Part shown: positions 16,886-25,686 of the stretch, one piece after another
Numbering within the stretch: position 1 is the first letter of the stretch
Layout: each line of letters opens with the position of its first letter
NCBI GenBank assembly: GCA_017512485.1
Contig: JAFWGE010000031.1
Coordinates: 1-64,000, forward strand
DNA: 64,000 nt
Direction: 5' to 3'
Source: Oscillospiraceae bacterium
GTDB taxonomy: Bacteria; Bacillota; Clostridia; Oscillospirales; Oscillospiraceae
Translations under genes and position numbers: made by a program
Notes under the pieces: model-generated
The model's input: the letters and a program-made list of their open reading frames with translations, nothing else
What the model was told of the DNA's origin: nothing
Database searches by the model: none

Positions 16886-18210
16886 GTTACGAGGACTATC
16901 TGAAGCTTTACAATGAAAAAAAAGGGTCCTACATGCGCTGCCTTGAATCCATCTCCTCGGGGGACGTGATACTGTGTTCCAACAATTACAACGAATGCTC
17001 CGTGCTTTTTGAGCATCTCCACGAGGTGGCGCCCGGCCTGGAGAACGTTTATATCTACAAAAGCCGCGTAGGCATGTATCCCTTCATGACCACCCCCGGC
17101 ATGGGAAGCCACGTAATGACCCTCAATTATTTCTACGGCCCGGTCTATCTGAAAGCCCACCCTCTGGGCAACTGCAGCTTCATCCCCTGCGACCTGCCGG
17201 GCTACTACACCTCCACCAGCGCACACCGCAGGCCCAACGTCTTCATGGCGGCGGTGTCCCCCATGGACGAGAACGGGGACATGTTCGTGGGCATGAACCA
17301 GACCAATGAGTCCGACGCCATTGCCGACGCCGTCAGGGAAAAGTGGAAGATCATCCTTGAGGTGAATCCCAATCTCGGCGCGATGAACGGCGCCGCGAAG
17401 ATCAATATACGCGACGTCACGTGCCTCTGCGAAGTGGACACCCCCGAGATGACCACCCTGCCCATCGTCTGCACTCCCACCGAGGAGCAGGTGGGCAGGA
17501 ACGTTGCCGCCCTCGTAGAGGACGGCTCGACGATACAGATGGGTATAGGCGGCCTCCCCAACGCCGTGGCCCGCCAGCTCATGGACAAGAAGGACCTGGG
17601 CCTCCATACGGAGCAGTTCACCGCCAGCATGGCCGACCTGATAAAGGCCGGCGTGATCACAGGGCGCAAAAAGACCCTCCTCCCGGGGAAGCATGTCGGC
17701 GTCTTTGCCGACGGCACCCTGGAACTGTACCGCCTCCTGAGGGAGGACAGGAACTGCGTAATGATGCCCGGCAAATACGTCTGCGACCCATTCGTGATCG
17801 CCCGCAACGAAAAAATGGTCTCCATCAATACGTGCATAGAGATCGACCTTACCGGGCAGGTATGCAGCGAGTCCATAGGGCCCATGCAGTACTCCGGGTC
17901 CGGCGGTCAGTTCTGCTTCGCTTACGGGGCGTTCCGGTCGAAAGGCGGCAAGGGGATAATCGCCCTCACCTCCCGCACCCGCAAGGGCACGCCGAAGATC
18001 AAAGCCACCCTCACCCCCGGGGCTGCCGTCACGACGCTGCGCAATTACGTGGACTGGGTGGTCACGGAATACGGCGCCGTAAATCTGCGCGGATGCAGCG
18101 TTATGGAGCGCGCCAGCCTGCTGATAAGCATAGCCCATCCGGACGACAGGGCTTCCCTTTGGGAGCAGGCGGAAAAGCTTTACCCCGCGATCAAAGAAAT
18201 TGATGTATAA
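16882..18210 (+). CDS. Acetyl-CoA hydrolase/transferase family CoA-transferase
   Basis: The 442-residue protein belongs to the family that includes 4-hydroxybutyrate and butyryl-CoA:acetate CoA-transferases, which move CoA through a glutamyl-CoA intermediate. The motif GIGGLPNAVA (221-230) precedes LGLHTEQF, whose E244 matches the catalytic Glu of this family. The C-terminal region keeps GSGGQFCFAYGAFRSKGGK, a CoA-binding loop. It would balance short-chain acyl-CoA pools, for example in butyrate or propionate formation. The exact acyl substrate cannot be read from the sequence. The start overlaps topB by four bases. A terminator follows at 18247. Confidence 0.88.
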   Translation: MSYEDYLKLYNEKKGSYMRCLESISSGDVILCSNNYNECSVLFEHLHEVAPGLENVYIYKSRVGMYPFMTTPGMGSHVMTLNYFYGPVYLKAHPLGNCSFIPCDLPGYYTSTSAHRRPNVFMAAVSPMDENGDMFVGMNQTNESDAIADAVREKWKIILEVNPNLGAMNGAAKINIRDVTCLCEVDTPEMTTLPIVCTPTEEQVGRNVAALVEDGSTIQMGIGGLPNAVARQLMDKKDLGLHTEQFTASMADLIKAGVITGRKKTLLPGKHVGVFADGTLELYRLLREDRNCVMMPGKYVCDPFVIARNEKMVSINTCIEIDLTGQVCSESIGPMQYSGSGGQFCFAYGAFRSKGGKGIIALTSRTRKGTPKIKATLTPGAAVTTLRNYVDWVVTEYGAVNLRGCSVMERASLLISIAHPDDRASLWEQAEKLYPAIKEIDV

Positions 18211-18246
18211 TTATAAATAGTTTTATGTATATTTATCCGTTATATC

Positions 18247-18283
18247 GGCGGAACCGGGCGCACAGGCCGGCTCCGCCCTTTTC
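18247..18283 (+). terminator. Terminator after the CoA-transferase gene
   Basis: GGCGGAACCGG pairs with CCGGCTCCGCC (one mismatch), followed by CTTTTCT. Downstream, 18284-18576 is mostly AT-rich and contains no supported gene. A weak promoter (TTGAAA near 18438, TATATT) may serve the transporter. Confidence 0.75.
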
Positions 18284-18576
18284 TGTGCACCGCGCGGCTC
18301 TTTTCCGTTCCTGCCGGCGGTAATTGGCAGTCATCCCGAGCCTGACGGCCATCTGCACATCATTCCCCCGGCGCCGCGCTATACGCATTAATGAATATTG
18401 ATGCATTCTCTCCCCGTATTTTGTATATTATTTCACTTGAAACCGGAATAATAATCGTATATTATTTGTTCTGTCAAAAAACGGCCGCCGTGGAACTGTG
18501 CTTATCCATAGCCCCGCCCGGGGCGCGTACGGTTTTCCATCCCGGAACGGCGGCGTCAAAACTGGAGGAAAAGAAA

Positions 18577-19440
18577 GTGAAAAAGGCCATTGCGCTATGC
18601 CTGTCTCTCGTGCTCATTCTCTGCGTTCTCGCCGGATGTCAGACCGCCGAGAAGGAAAAATCCTATGCCAACATCCTTGAAAAAGTCAAGGGCACCGGCG
18701 AGCTCCACGTCTCCCTGAGCCCCGACTTCGCCCCCATGGAATTTGTCGACACCTCCAAGTCCGGCCAGGACCAGTACGTGGGGTTCGACGTCACCCTGGC
18801 CAAGAAGATAGCTGAAGAGCTGGGCGTCAAACTGGTGATCGAGCCCATGAGCTTCGAAGCCTGCCAGGCTTCCGTCTCCACAAAAAGCGTGGACCTCAGC
18901 ATTTCGGGCTACAGCTACCTGCCCGAGCGCGCCGAGAACTTTGAGCTCTCCGACGGATACTACACCAACAACGAGTCCAACCAGGTCATCGTGATGCTGG
19001 CCGACAACGCGGCGAAGTGCACCGACGCCTCCTCCTTCGACGGCAAGGTCCTCTCCGCCCAGAACGCCTCCCTGCAGTGGAACCTCCTCACGGAGCAGCT
19101 GCCCAACGCCAACGCCAACCTGGTGACCGATCTGGGCGTCGCCATCCTGGAAGTGATCAACGGCCAGGTGGACGGGCTGTGCTGCGCCCTCGGACAGGCC
19201 GAGATATTCTGCGCCACGTATCCCGAGCTGGCAAAGTGCCCCTGGGAGTTTGAGATAGACGACGACGCGAACGTAATCCTCATCCCCAAGGGAGAGACCG
19301 AGCTCCTGGCCGCCGTCAACGAGATTCTCGCCGACTGCTACGCCAGCGGCGTCTATACGGAGTGGTGTGACGCAGCCAACGAGCTCGCCATGAGCGAGTT
19401 CGCCCAGGAGGTCTCCATAGAGGACGAGCCGGCGTCGTAA
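18577..19440 (+). CDS. Amino acid ABC transporter, substrate-binding lipoprotein
   Basis: The 287-residue family 3 solute-binding protein delivers an amino acid to the permease encoded next. The start is GTG (18577) with GGAGG eight bases upstream. The lipoprotein signal ends in VLAGC, with the acylated Cys at residue 21. The mature protein has the family signature, from LHVSLSPDFAPMEF through YVGFDVTLAKKIAEELG to KSVDLSISGYSYLPERAENF. A long in-frame upstream extension lacks a ribosome binding site. The hairpin at 19473-19505 between this gene and the permease would keep the binding protein in excess. The substrate is probably a polar amino acid (inference). Confidence 0.9.
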   Translation: MKKAIALCLSLVLILCVLAGCQTAEKEKSYANILEKVKGTGELHVSLSPDFAPMEFVDTSKSGQDQYVGFDVTLAKKIAEELGVKLVIEPMSFEACQASVSTKSVDLSISGYSYLPERAENFELSDGYYTNNESNQVIVMLADNAAKCTDASSFDGKVLSAQNASLQWNLLTEQLPNANANLVTDLGVAILEVINGQVDGLCCALGQAEIFCATYPELAKCPWEFEIDDDANVILIPKGETELLAAVNEILADCYASGVYTEWCDAANELAMSEFAQEVSIEDEPAS

Positions 19441-19472
19441 ATCATCCTTCCGTAACCCTATCATGTTCGGTA

Positions 19473-19505
19473 AAAGGGACTGCCCTTCCGTAAGGCAGTC
19501 CCTTT
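19473..19505 (+). terminator. Intra-operon attenuating hairpin
   Basis: AAAGGGACTGCC and GGCAGTCCCTTT form a perfect 12-bp stem 32 bases after the binding-protein stop. Partial termination here would give more binding protein than permease. Confidence 0.75.
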
Positions 19506-19559
19506 GCGCCCATCCGGAAAAACCCGCGCCCTGTCGGCGCGGCGAAAGGTAGTGATAGC

Positions 19560-20285
19560 TTGCTGGGCAGAATTGTCGTCGTATTCAACGGCTACTGGTC
19601 CCTGTACCTGGGCCAGGGCCTTGGCATAACCCTGGGCCTCTCCGCCATCACGGTGCTGTTCGGTGCGGTCTTCGGTTCCCTCCTGGCCTTTATGAAGATG
19701 TCCAAGATCCCGCCCCTGAGATGGATCGCCACGGCATACATAGAGGTCATCCGCGGAACGCCGATGCTTATCCAGCTGTTTTTCTTCTATTTTATCCTCC
19801 CCAACGATATGATAATGGCCGTCTTCGGATGGATATACAGGATCATCCTGCTGTTTAACGCCGAAGCCGTGAAAGCCGATTTTATCAAGTTCATCTGTAT
19901 AGCCATAGCGCTGGTGGTAAACAGTTCTGCGTACGTCTCCGAGGTGATAAGGTCCGGGATACAGGCGGTGGACAGGGGCCAGACGGAGGCATCCCGCAGC
20001 CTCGGGCTGAACGGCGTGCAAACCATGACAAAGATAATCCTCCCCCAGGCTGTCAAGAACATCCTCCCCGCCCTCGGCAACGAGTTCGTGACCGTCATCA
20101 AAGAGACGTCCCTGGCCTCCACCTTCTTTATCGGGGACCTGATGAGCGTGTACAACGTGGTGCGCGGGAAGACGTACCTTGTAATAGAGCCCCTGCTGAT
20201 CACGGCAGCCATCTATTTTGTCGTAACGTTTATTCTGAGCAAGCTGATAGCTGCATGGGAAAGGAGGCTGAAGCGCGGTGAATGA
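19560..20285 (+). CDS. Amino acid ABC transporter, permease
   Basis: The 241-residue inner-membrane permease belongs to the His/Glu/Gln/Arg/opine family. It has about five hydrophobic helices and the motif [17 protein letters not shown]. The cytoplasmic EAA loop reads [22 protein letters not shown], which contacts the ATPase. The predicted start is TTG at 19560 with AAAGG roughly ten bases upstream; no better start is in frame. Its 3' end overlaps the ATPase gene by eight bases. The full set (binding protein, permease, ATPase) forms one importer, with the permease acting as a homodimer. Confidence 0.9.
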   Translation: MLGRIVVVFNGYWSLYLGQGLGITLGLSAITVLFGAVFGSLLAFMKMSKIPPLRWIATAYIEVIRGTPMLIQLFFFYFILPNDMIMAVFGWIYRIILLFNAEAVKADFIKFICIAIALVVNSSAYVSEVIRSGIQAVDRGQTEASRSLGLNGVQTMTKIILPQAVKNILPALGNEFVTVIKETSLASTFFIGDLMSVYNVVRGKTYLVIEPLLITAAIYFVVTFILSKLIAAWERRLKRGE

Positions 20286-21030
20286 GGCAAACAGCAAATA
20301 CATGATCCAGGCGGTGGACCTTCACAAGAGCTTCGGTGACCTCCACGTCCTCAAGGGCGTCAACGAAGGTATCCTCCCCAACGAGGTCGTCTCCATCATC
20401 GGGCCGTCGGGGGGCGGGAAGAGCACTTTCCTGCGCTGCCTCAACCTGCTTGAAACGCCGGAGAAGGGACATATCTTTTTTGAGGGCGTGGACATCACTT
20501 CCAAAGGCGTGAACGTGAATATCCACAGGCAGAAGATGGGCATGGTGTTCCAGCTGTTCAACGTTTTCCCACACCTCTCGGTGGAGAAGAACGTCACCCT
20601 CGCCCCGGTACTTTTAAAGAAGAAGACCGAGAAAGAAGCGAAAGAGGCCGCCGCGGCGCTGCTCCAGAGAGTAGGCCTGTTCGACAAACTCAACGAGAGC
20701 CCTTCCAGGCTTTCCGGGGGACAGAAGCAGCGTCTGGCAATAGTGAGGGCCCTTGCCATGGAGCCTGACGTAATGCTGTTCGACGAGCCCACCAGCGCCC
20801 TGGATCCGGAGATGGTCGGGGAAGTGCTGGACGTCATACGTGAACTGGTGAGCGGCGGTATGACCACCGTCATCGTCACCCACGAGATGGGTTTCGCCAA
20901 AGAGGTCTCAAACAGGGTGCTGTTTATGGACGGGGGCATCATAGCCGAGGAAGGCACCCCCGACGAGATATTCAGCCACCCGAAGAACCCCAGGACACGC
21001 GATTTCCTAAGTAAGGTGCTCACCACCTGA
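20278..21030 (+). CDS. Amino acid ABC transporter, ATP-binding protein
   Basis: The 250-residue ATPase powers the importer. The Walker A motif is GPSGGGKST, the signature LSGGQKQR and Walker [15 protein letters not shown], followed by the H-loop THEM. Q-loop [14 protein letters not shown] is typical of polar amino acid systems such as GlnQ. The start is GTG with AGGAGG about ten bases upstream. A terminator lies at 21042-21077. Confidence 0.93.
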   Translation: MNEANSKYMIQAVDLHKSFGDLHVLKGVNEGILPNEVVSIIGPSGGGKSTFLRCLNLLETPEKGHIFFEGVDITSKGVNVNIHRQKMGMVFQLFNVFPHLSVEKNVTLAPVLLKKKTEKEAKEAAAALLQRVGLFDKLNESPSRLSGGQKQRLAIVRALAMEPDVMLFDEPTSALDPEMVGEVLDVIRELVSGGMTTVIVTHEMGFAKEVSNRVLFMDGGIIAEEGTPDEIFSHPKNPRTRDFLSKVLTT

Positions 21031-21041
21031 AAACCTTTCTC

Positions 21042-21077
21042 CGCACGCCGTCCGTCAAAACCGGCCGGCGTGCGTTT
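21042..21077 (+). terminator. Terminator of the ABC transporter operon
   Basis: CGCACGCCG and CGGCGTGCG pair around a 15-base loop, followed by TTTGCT. Confidence 0.75.
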
Positions 21078-21117
21078 GCTACACGGCGTTAAAACAGCAG
21101 CAAGGAGTTGAAAAGCA

Positions 21118-22565
21118 ATGGACAGCTATAAAAAGGCCGCGTGCGACGTCATAGACACCGCCGCGGAAATGATAACCGACGTCAGCCACAGCGTATGGGA
21201 GTACGCCGAGCTCTCCCTGAAAGAGAACATGTCCGCCGCGCTTTACTGTAAGGTCCTGAGGCAGCTGGGCTTCGACGTGGAGGAGGGCATATGCGGCATC
21301 CCCACGGCTTTCAGTGCCTCTTTCGGAAGCGGTTCGCCGCGCATCGGCATACTGGCCGAGTACGACGCCCTCTCCGGCCTGTCCCAGCGGGCCGGCACAG
21401 CCCACAGGGAGGAACTCGTCCCGGGCGGGGCAGGCCACGGGTGCGGCCACAACATGCTGGGTGCCGGCTCCCTCGCCGCGGCCCTGGCGGTAAAAGATCA
21501 TCTTGAGAAGACGGGCCGACCCGGCCGCGTCATCTTCTACGGCTGTCCGGGAGAAGAGGGCGGCGCGGCCAAGGCGTTCATGGCCAGGGACGGCCTCTGG
21601 CGTTCCCTGGACGCTGCCCTGACGTGGCACCCAGGAAGCGCCAACTGCGTGATAACGGGCAGTTCCCTGGCCTGTATACAGAAAGAGTACATTTTCAGGG
21701 GCGTCGCCTCGCACGCCGCCTCGTCCCCGCATCTGGGCAGGAGTGCCCTTGACGCGGTACAGCTCATGAACATGGGCGTGGAGTTTCTGCGTGAGCACAT
21801 GCCTTCGGACTGCAGAATACACTACGCCATCACCGACGCGGGCGGTGTGTCCCCCAACGTCGTGCAGCCCTCGGCAAGGGTGCTGTATATGGTCGCTCCC
21901 CGAAGGTCAGCGCCGCGCTGAAGCTGCAGGCGCGGGTGGACAGGATCGCTCTGGCCGCTTCCATGATGACGGAAACGGAACTTGAGGAGCGGTTCATCGA
22001 CGGCACCGCAGAAACCATTCCCAACTCCGTACTGGAGAGCGCGGCGTACGACAATATGAAGCTCATAGGCCCCCCGTCCTATACCCCGGAGGAGCTCGAT
22101 TTCGCCCGGGCGCTTATCGGCTCGTATGAGGCCGCTCCCGACAAGACCGAAGCACAGCAGCGCGAGGGCATACTGTCCGCGGAGGAGATACAATATATAA
22201 ATGATATGAGCGACAACTGCCGCAGCCCCATGCTCGATTTTGTTTTCCCACACAGGACCAGCGGCAGGTGTGAAATGGGCTCCACCGACGTGGGCGACGT
22301 GAGCTGGCAGACCCCGACGGTACAGGTCAACACCGCCGCGTTCCCCAACAACTGCCCGGGGCACTCGTGGCAGAACGTCTCGTGCGGGGCCTCGTCCATA
22401 GGGGACAAGGCGCTCCTGTACGCGGGGAAGATCATAGCAGCCTGTGCCATCGATCTCCTCGGCTCACCCGAACTTCTGAAAAAGGCGAGGGCGGAGTTCG
22501 AAGAGAGGACCGCCGCGGGCTACGAGTGTCCCGTCCCGCAGGACGCCGTGCCCACAGCCCTGTAG
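21118..22565 (+). pseudogene. M20 amidohydrolase (AbgB-like), frameshifted
   Basis: Two frames encode one metallopeptidase-family protein. Frame one (21118-21921, 267 residues) carries the metal-site motifs AEYDAL, HGCGHN, PGEEGGAAKAF and WHPG, then runs into a stop after LYMVAPRRSAPR. The continuation RSPKVSAALKLQARVDR appears in another frame from about 21892 and runs to 22565, with FPHRTSG, STDVGDVSWQTPT and GHSWQ. Restoring one missing base near 21889-21893 gives about 480 residues, the normal length of AbgB-type aminobenzoyl-glutamate or N-acyl amino acid hydrolases. Either the gene is broken or the base was lost in sequencing. It sits after an amino acid importer, which suggests use of imported N-acyl amino acids. 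The start has AAGGAG upstream. Confidence 0.85.
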
Positions 22566-22590
22566 GCCAGGGCGGCAATATTAATATTGG

Positions 22591-22627
22591 ACCGGGATGT
22601 CGATTTATCTATTGACATCCCGGTTTT
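22591..22627 (+). terminator. Terminator after the amidohydrolase
   Basis: ACCGGGATGTC and GACATCCCGGT form an 11-bp stem with a 12-base loop, followed by TTTT. Confidence 0.8.
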
Positions 22628-22709
22628 GTGATGCAATAATAATATCATTCGATGCGCTAATAAAATCATAGACGATGCGGCACTGCCTGCATATACAGGA
22701 GGTCCCCAA

Positions 22710-25445
22710 ATGTCCGATAAATTCACGCCCGACAAACAGAACATTGTCAGCTTCAGCCTGATGGGGCCTGAGAGCGGCGGTCCCTGCCTTGTGGATTCAA
22801 ACGATGGCCGGATAACCCGCATCCGCCCCTACCACTACGACGCAGAATATACCCGCCGGAACTGCAACCCCTGGAAGATCGAAGCCAGGGGCAGCACGTT
22901 TTCCGCTCCGGACCGGGTCACCATCACCCCCATGGGGCTGGGCTACAAGAGCAGGGTGTACTCCCCCAACAGGGTGCGCTACCCTCTCAAACGCGTGGAC
23001 TGGGACCCCAAAGGGGAGCGCCATCCAGAAAACAGGGGCAAATCCAAATACGTGCGCATATCCTGGGATGAAGCCGCCCAGATCGTGGCGGACGAGCTCA
23101 AAAGGATAAAGGAAAAATACGGCTGTGAGGCCGTGCTCTGTCAGGCGGATATGCACGGCGAAGGCAAAAACGTGGCGCCCAGCCACGGCTGCCCGAACAG
23201 GCTGCTCTCCCTTATGGGGGGATACACTCTCCAGATGCGCAACGCGGACAGCTGGGAAGGCTGGTTCTGGGGCGCCAAATACGTATGGGGCTGCGAGCCC
23301 GTGGGGGAGATGGCCCCCCAGGCTAACCTCTACCCCGACATCGCCAAAAATTCGGACATGCTGCTCTTCTGGGGATGCGACCCGGAGACCACCCCCCTGG
23401 GGGTCGTCAGCCATATGCCCAGCCGCCTTTGCTACTGGCTCACACAGATAGGCATCAAGAGCGTGTACGTATGCCCCGACCTCAACTACGGGGCGGCCGT
23501 CCACGCCGACAAATGGATACCCATCCTCCCCAACACCGACCCTGCCCTGCAGCTGGCCATAGCCTATACCTGGCTCAACGAGGGCACCTACGACAAGGAA
23601 TACATCGCCTCACACGCCTACGGCTTTGACGAGTTCGTCAAATACGTCATGGGCGCCGAGGACGGTGTCCCCAAGACCCCGCAGTGGGCAAGCGAGAAAT
23701 GCGGCGTCAAGGAGTGGACCATAAAAGCCCTGGCCCGCAGCTGGGCAAAGAACATTACCAGCATCATCCACGGGAACGGCGGCTGCTATATCCGAGGGCC
23801 GTATTCCTCCGAGCCGGCCAGGCTGGAGGTCATGCTCCTGGGCATGCAGGGGCTGGGCCGGCCCGGCGTCCATCAGGCGAAAATGCTGGAGTGGAACCTG
23901 TGGAACAGGGACTACCCCGTCCCGTTCCAGGGGGTGTTTGCCCCAAAGATCACCGCTATCTGCGACGCGCTGCGCCCCGTGGACGGCGATGTGGACCCAT
24001 CGGTCAACATGGACAGGTTCGTGCTGACGCCTGCCCAGAAGGAGCGCGCCCCGGAGCTCATCAACCTATTCAGACAGCTCCCGGCCCCGAAACAGTTTAT
24101 CCCCCGGACCATGATACACAAGGCCATCCTCGAAGGGCACGCCGAGTGGCGCGGGCTGCAGTGCTTCTCTTCAAGCCAGCAGCCGGACGCCAACAATTAC
24201 CGCAAGCCCACCCAGCAGTACCAGTTCAAAGAGATGAAATACCCCCGCGACGGGATGAGCCGGGTGCATATGATATGGACTGACGCCCCGTGCCAGGTGA
24301 CCTGCTGGAACAACGGCAACCTCAGCATGAAGGCGTATCAGCACGAGAGCATAGAGTGCATCGTTGCCCAGCATCCGTGGCTGGAGAACGACTGCTATTT
24401 CGCAGATATAATATTCCCGGTCTCCACCAAACACGAGATGAACGACCTGGGCAACGACATGTCCAGCGGGGCTTTTACTTCTATTTACCTGGAGGAGCCC
24501 TGCTGCCCGCCCGTAGGCGAGAGCGTGACGGATTTTGACGTCTGCGCCCGGGTGGCCATGAAACTTGGGAAGGAATACTACGACGCCTACACCGACAACC
24601 TCAGCGAGGAGGAACGGGTGCGCTTTTTCTACAAGGCCACGGGCTGCGAAGAATATATGACCTGGGAGGAATTCAAGGCCAGGAAGATATTCGTGGTGCC
24701 GTGCAAACCCGCCGAAGAGGTGGAGGCCATCCCCGCCGGGCTCAAAAAGTTCCATGACGACCCGGAGAACAACCCCCTGTCCACTCCCACCGGAAAACTT
24801 GAGTACTACTCAACGGAGATAGCCAAACACCTCCCCGACGACCCCGAGCGGCCCCCCGTCCCCCATTGGATAGAGTCCGGCGAGAGCCATGACGAACGCC
24901 TCTCCTCCGCCAGGACGGAACACTACCCGCTGCTGTGCATGTCCAACCACGGCCGCTGGCGCATGCACGCCCAGTGCGACGACATCATCTGGAACCGGGA
25001 AGTGGGCACCATGAAGGTGCGCGGCTTCGACGGCTACCAGTACGAGCCCGTATGGCTCCACCCCTCCGAGGCCGAGAAGCGCGGGATACGCCACGGCGAC
25101 GTCGTCAAGGTCTTCAATGAGCGCGGGATAGTCCTGTGCGGCGCTTACGTCACCGAGCGTCTCATCCCCCACACCTGTTACGTGGACCACGGTTCCAGGC
25201 TCGATCCCATAATCCCCGGCTGGCTGGACAGGGGCGGAGCTATAAATACCATAACTCCCACTTCGAACCTTTCAAAGAACGCCACCGGAATGGCCGTTTC
25301 CGGCTTCCTCGTGGACGTGCAGAAAGTCACCGACGAGGAGTGGGCCCAATGGAAAAAAGACTATCCCGAGGCGTTTGCGAGAAAAGTCGATCCCGCCGCC
25401 GGAGTCTGTCTGGATGGCTGGCTCCTGCGGGACAGCAAACAGTAA
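22710..25445 (+). CDS. Molybdopterin oxidoreductase, transhydroxylase large-subunit-like (orphan)
   Basis: The 911-residue protein belongs to the DMSO-reductase superfamily, which binds bis-MGD molybdenum or tungsten. It has no Tat signal and no N-terminal 4Fe-4S Cys motif, so it should be cytoplasmic and cluster-free, like the large subunit of pyrogallol-phloroglucinol transhydroxylase. It shares many blocks with the 918-residue enzyme at 30964: ENRGKSKY/ENRGKSGY, EGTYDKEY, HADKWI and PKTPxWA. NADSWEG places Ser181 where the transhydroxylase has its metal-ligand Ser, with His149 upstream as a possible active-site base. The C-terminal MGD-binding domain starts near SNHGRWRMHAQ. No small ferredoxin subunit is adjacent. 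The reaction is unknown. GGAGG precedes the ATG. Confidence 0.85.
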   Translation: MSDKFTPDKQNIVSFSLMGPESGGPCLVDSNDGRITRIRPYHYDAEYTRRNCNPWKIEARGSTFSAPDRVTITPMGLGYKSRVYSPNRVRYPLKRVDWDPKGERHPENRGKSKYVRISWDEAAQIVADELKRIKEKYGCEAVLCQADMHGEGKNVAPSHGCPNRLLSLMGGYTLQMRNADSWEGWFWGAKYVWGCEPVGEMAPQANLYPDIAKNSDMLLFWGCDPETTPLGVVSHMPSRLCYWLTQIGIKSVYVCPDLNYGAAVHADKWIPILPNTDPALQLAIAYTWLNEGTYDKEYIASHAYGFDEFVKYVMGAEDGVPKTPQWASEKCGVKEWTIKALARSWAKNITSIIHGNGGCYIRGPYSSEPARLEVMLLGMQGLGRPGVHQAKMLEWNLWNRDYPVPFQGVFAPKITAICDALRPVDGDVDPSVNMDRFVLTPAQKERAPELINLFRQLPAPKQFIPRTMIHKAILEGHAEWRGLQCFSSSQQPDANNYRKPTQQYQFKEMKYPRDGMSRVHMIWTDAPCQVTCWNNGNLSMKAYQHESIECIVAQHPWLENDCYFADIIFPVSTKHEMNDLGNDMSSGAFTSIYLEEPCCPPVGESVTDFDVCARVAMKLGKEYYDAYTDNLSEEERVRFFYKATGCEEYMTWEEFKARKIFVVPCKPAEEVEAIPAGLKKFHDDPENNPLSTPTGKLEYYSTEIAKHLPDDPERPPVPHWIESGESHDERLSSARTEHYPLLCMSNHGRWRMHAQCDDIIWNREVGTMKVRGFDGYQYEPVWLHPSEAEKRGIRHGDVVKVFNERGIVLCGAYVTERLIPHTCYVDHGSRLDPIIPGWLDRGGAINTITPTSNLSKNATGMAVSGFLVDVQKVTDEEWAQWKKDYPEAFARKVDPAAGVCLDGWLLRDSKQ

Positions 25446-25475
25446 GAAGTCTCCCGTTATTCCGCTTTGAGGGCG

Positions 25476-25513
25476 GGCCGCAGCGGTCTTATCCGTCTGC
25501 GGCCTGTTTTTTT
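25476..25513 (+). terminator. Terminator after the orphan molybdopterin enzyme
   Basis: GGCCGCAG and CTGCGGCC pair, followed by TGTTTTTTT. It separates this gene from the flavoenzyme, leaving about 170 bases for a separate promoter. Confidence 0.85.
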
Positions 25514-25686
25514 GCGCGATCCGGATATCGCCGTCCTCCCGGAGGCCTGCAGCAAGGCCTTGCGGCTCCGGCGCAGGGACCGCGGCCCCCTGCCGCTTTA
25601 CTTCCCCGCACGGGCATGGTATAGTGGATCAACTACAAAAAATCCCAGCGGCGTCCGCCGGACGCCGGGAGAAAGGACGACAGACC

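Noticed and set aside
16783..18138. Long minus-strand frame of 451 codons opposite topB and the CoA-transferase
   Set aside because: It is the antisense shadow of two well-supported genes in GC-rich DNA, with no ribosome binding site or recognisable domain.
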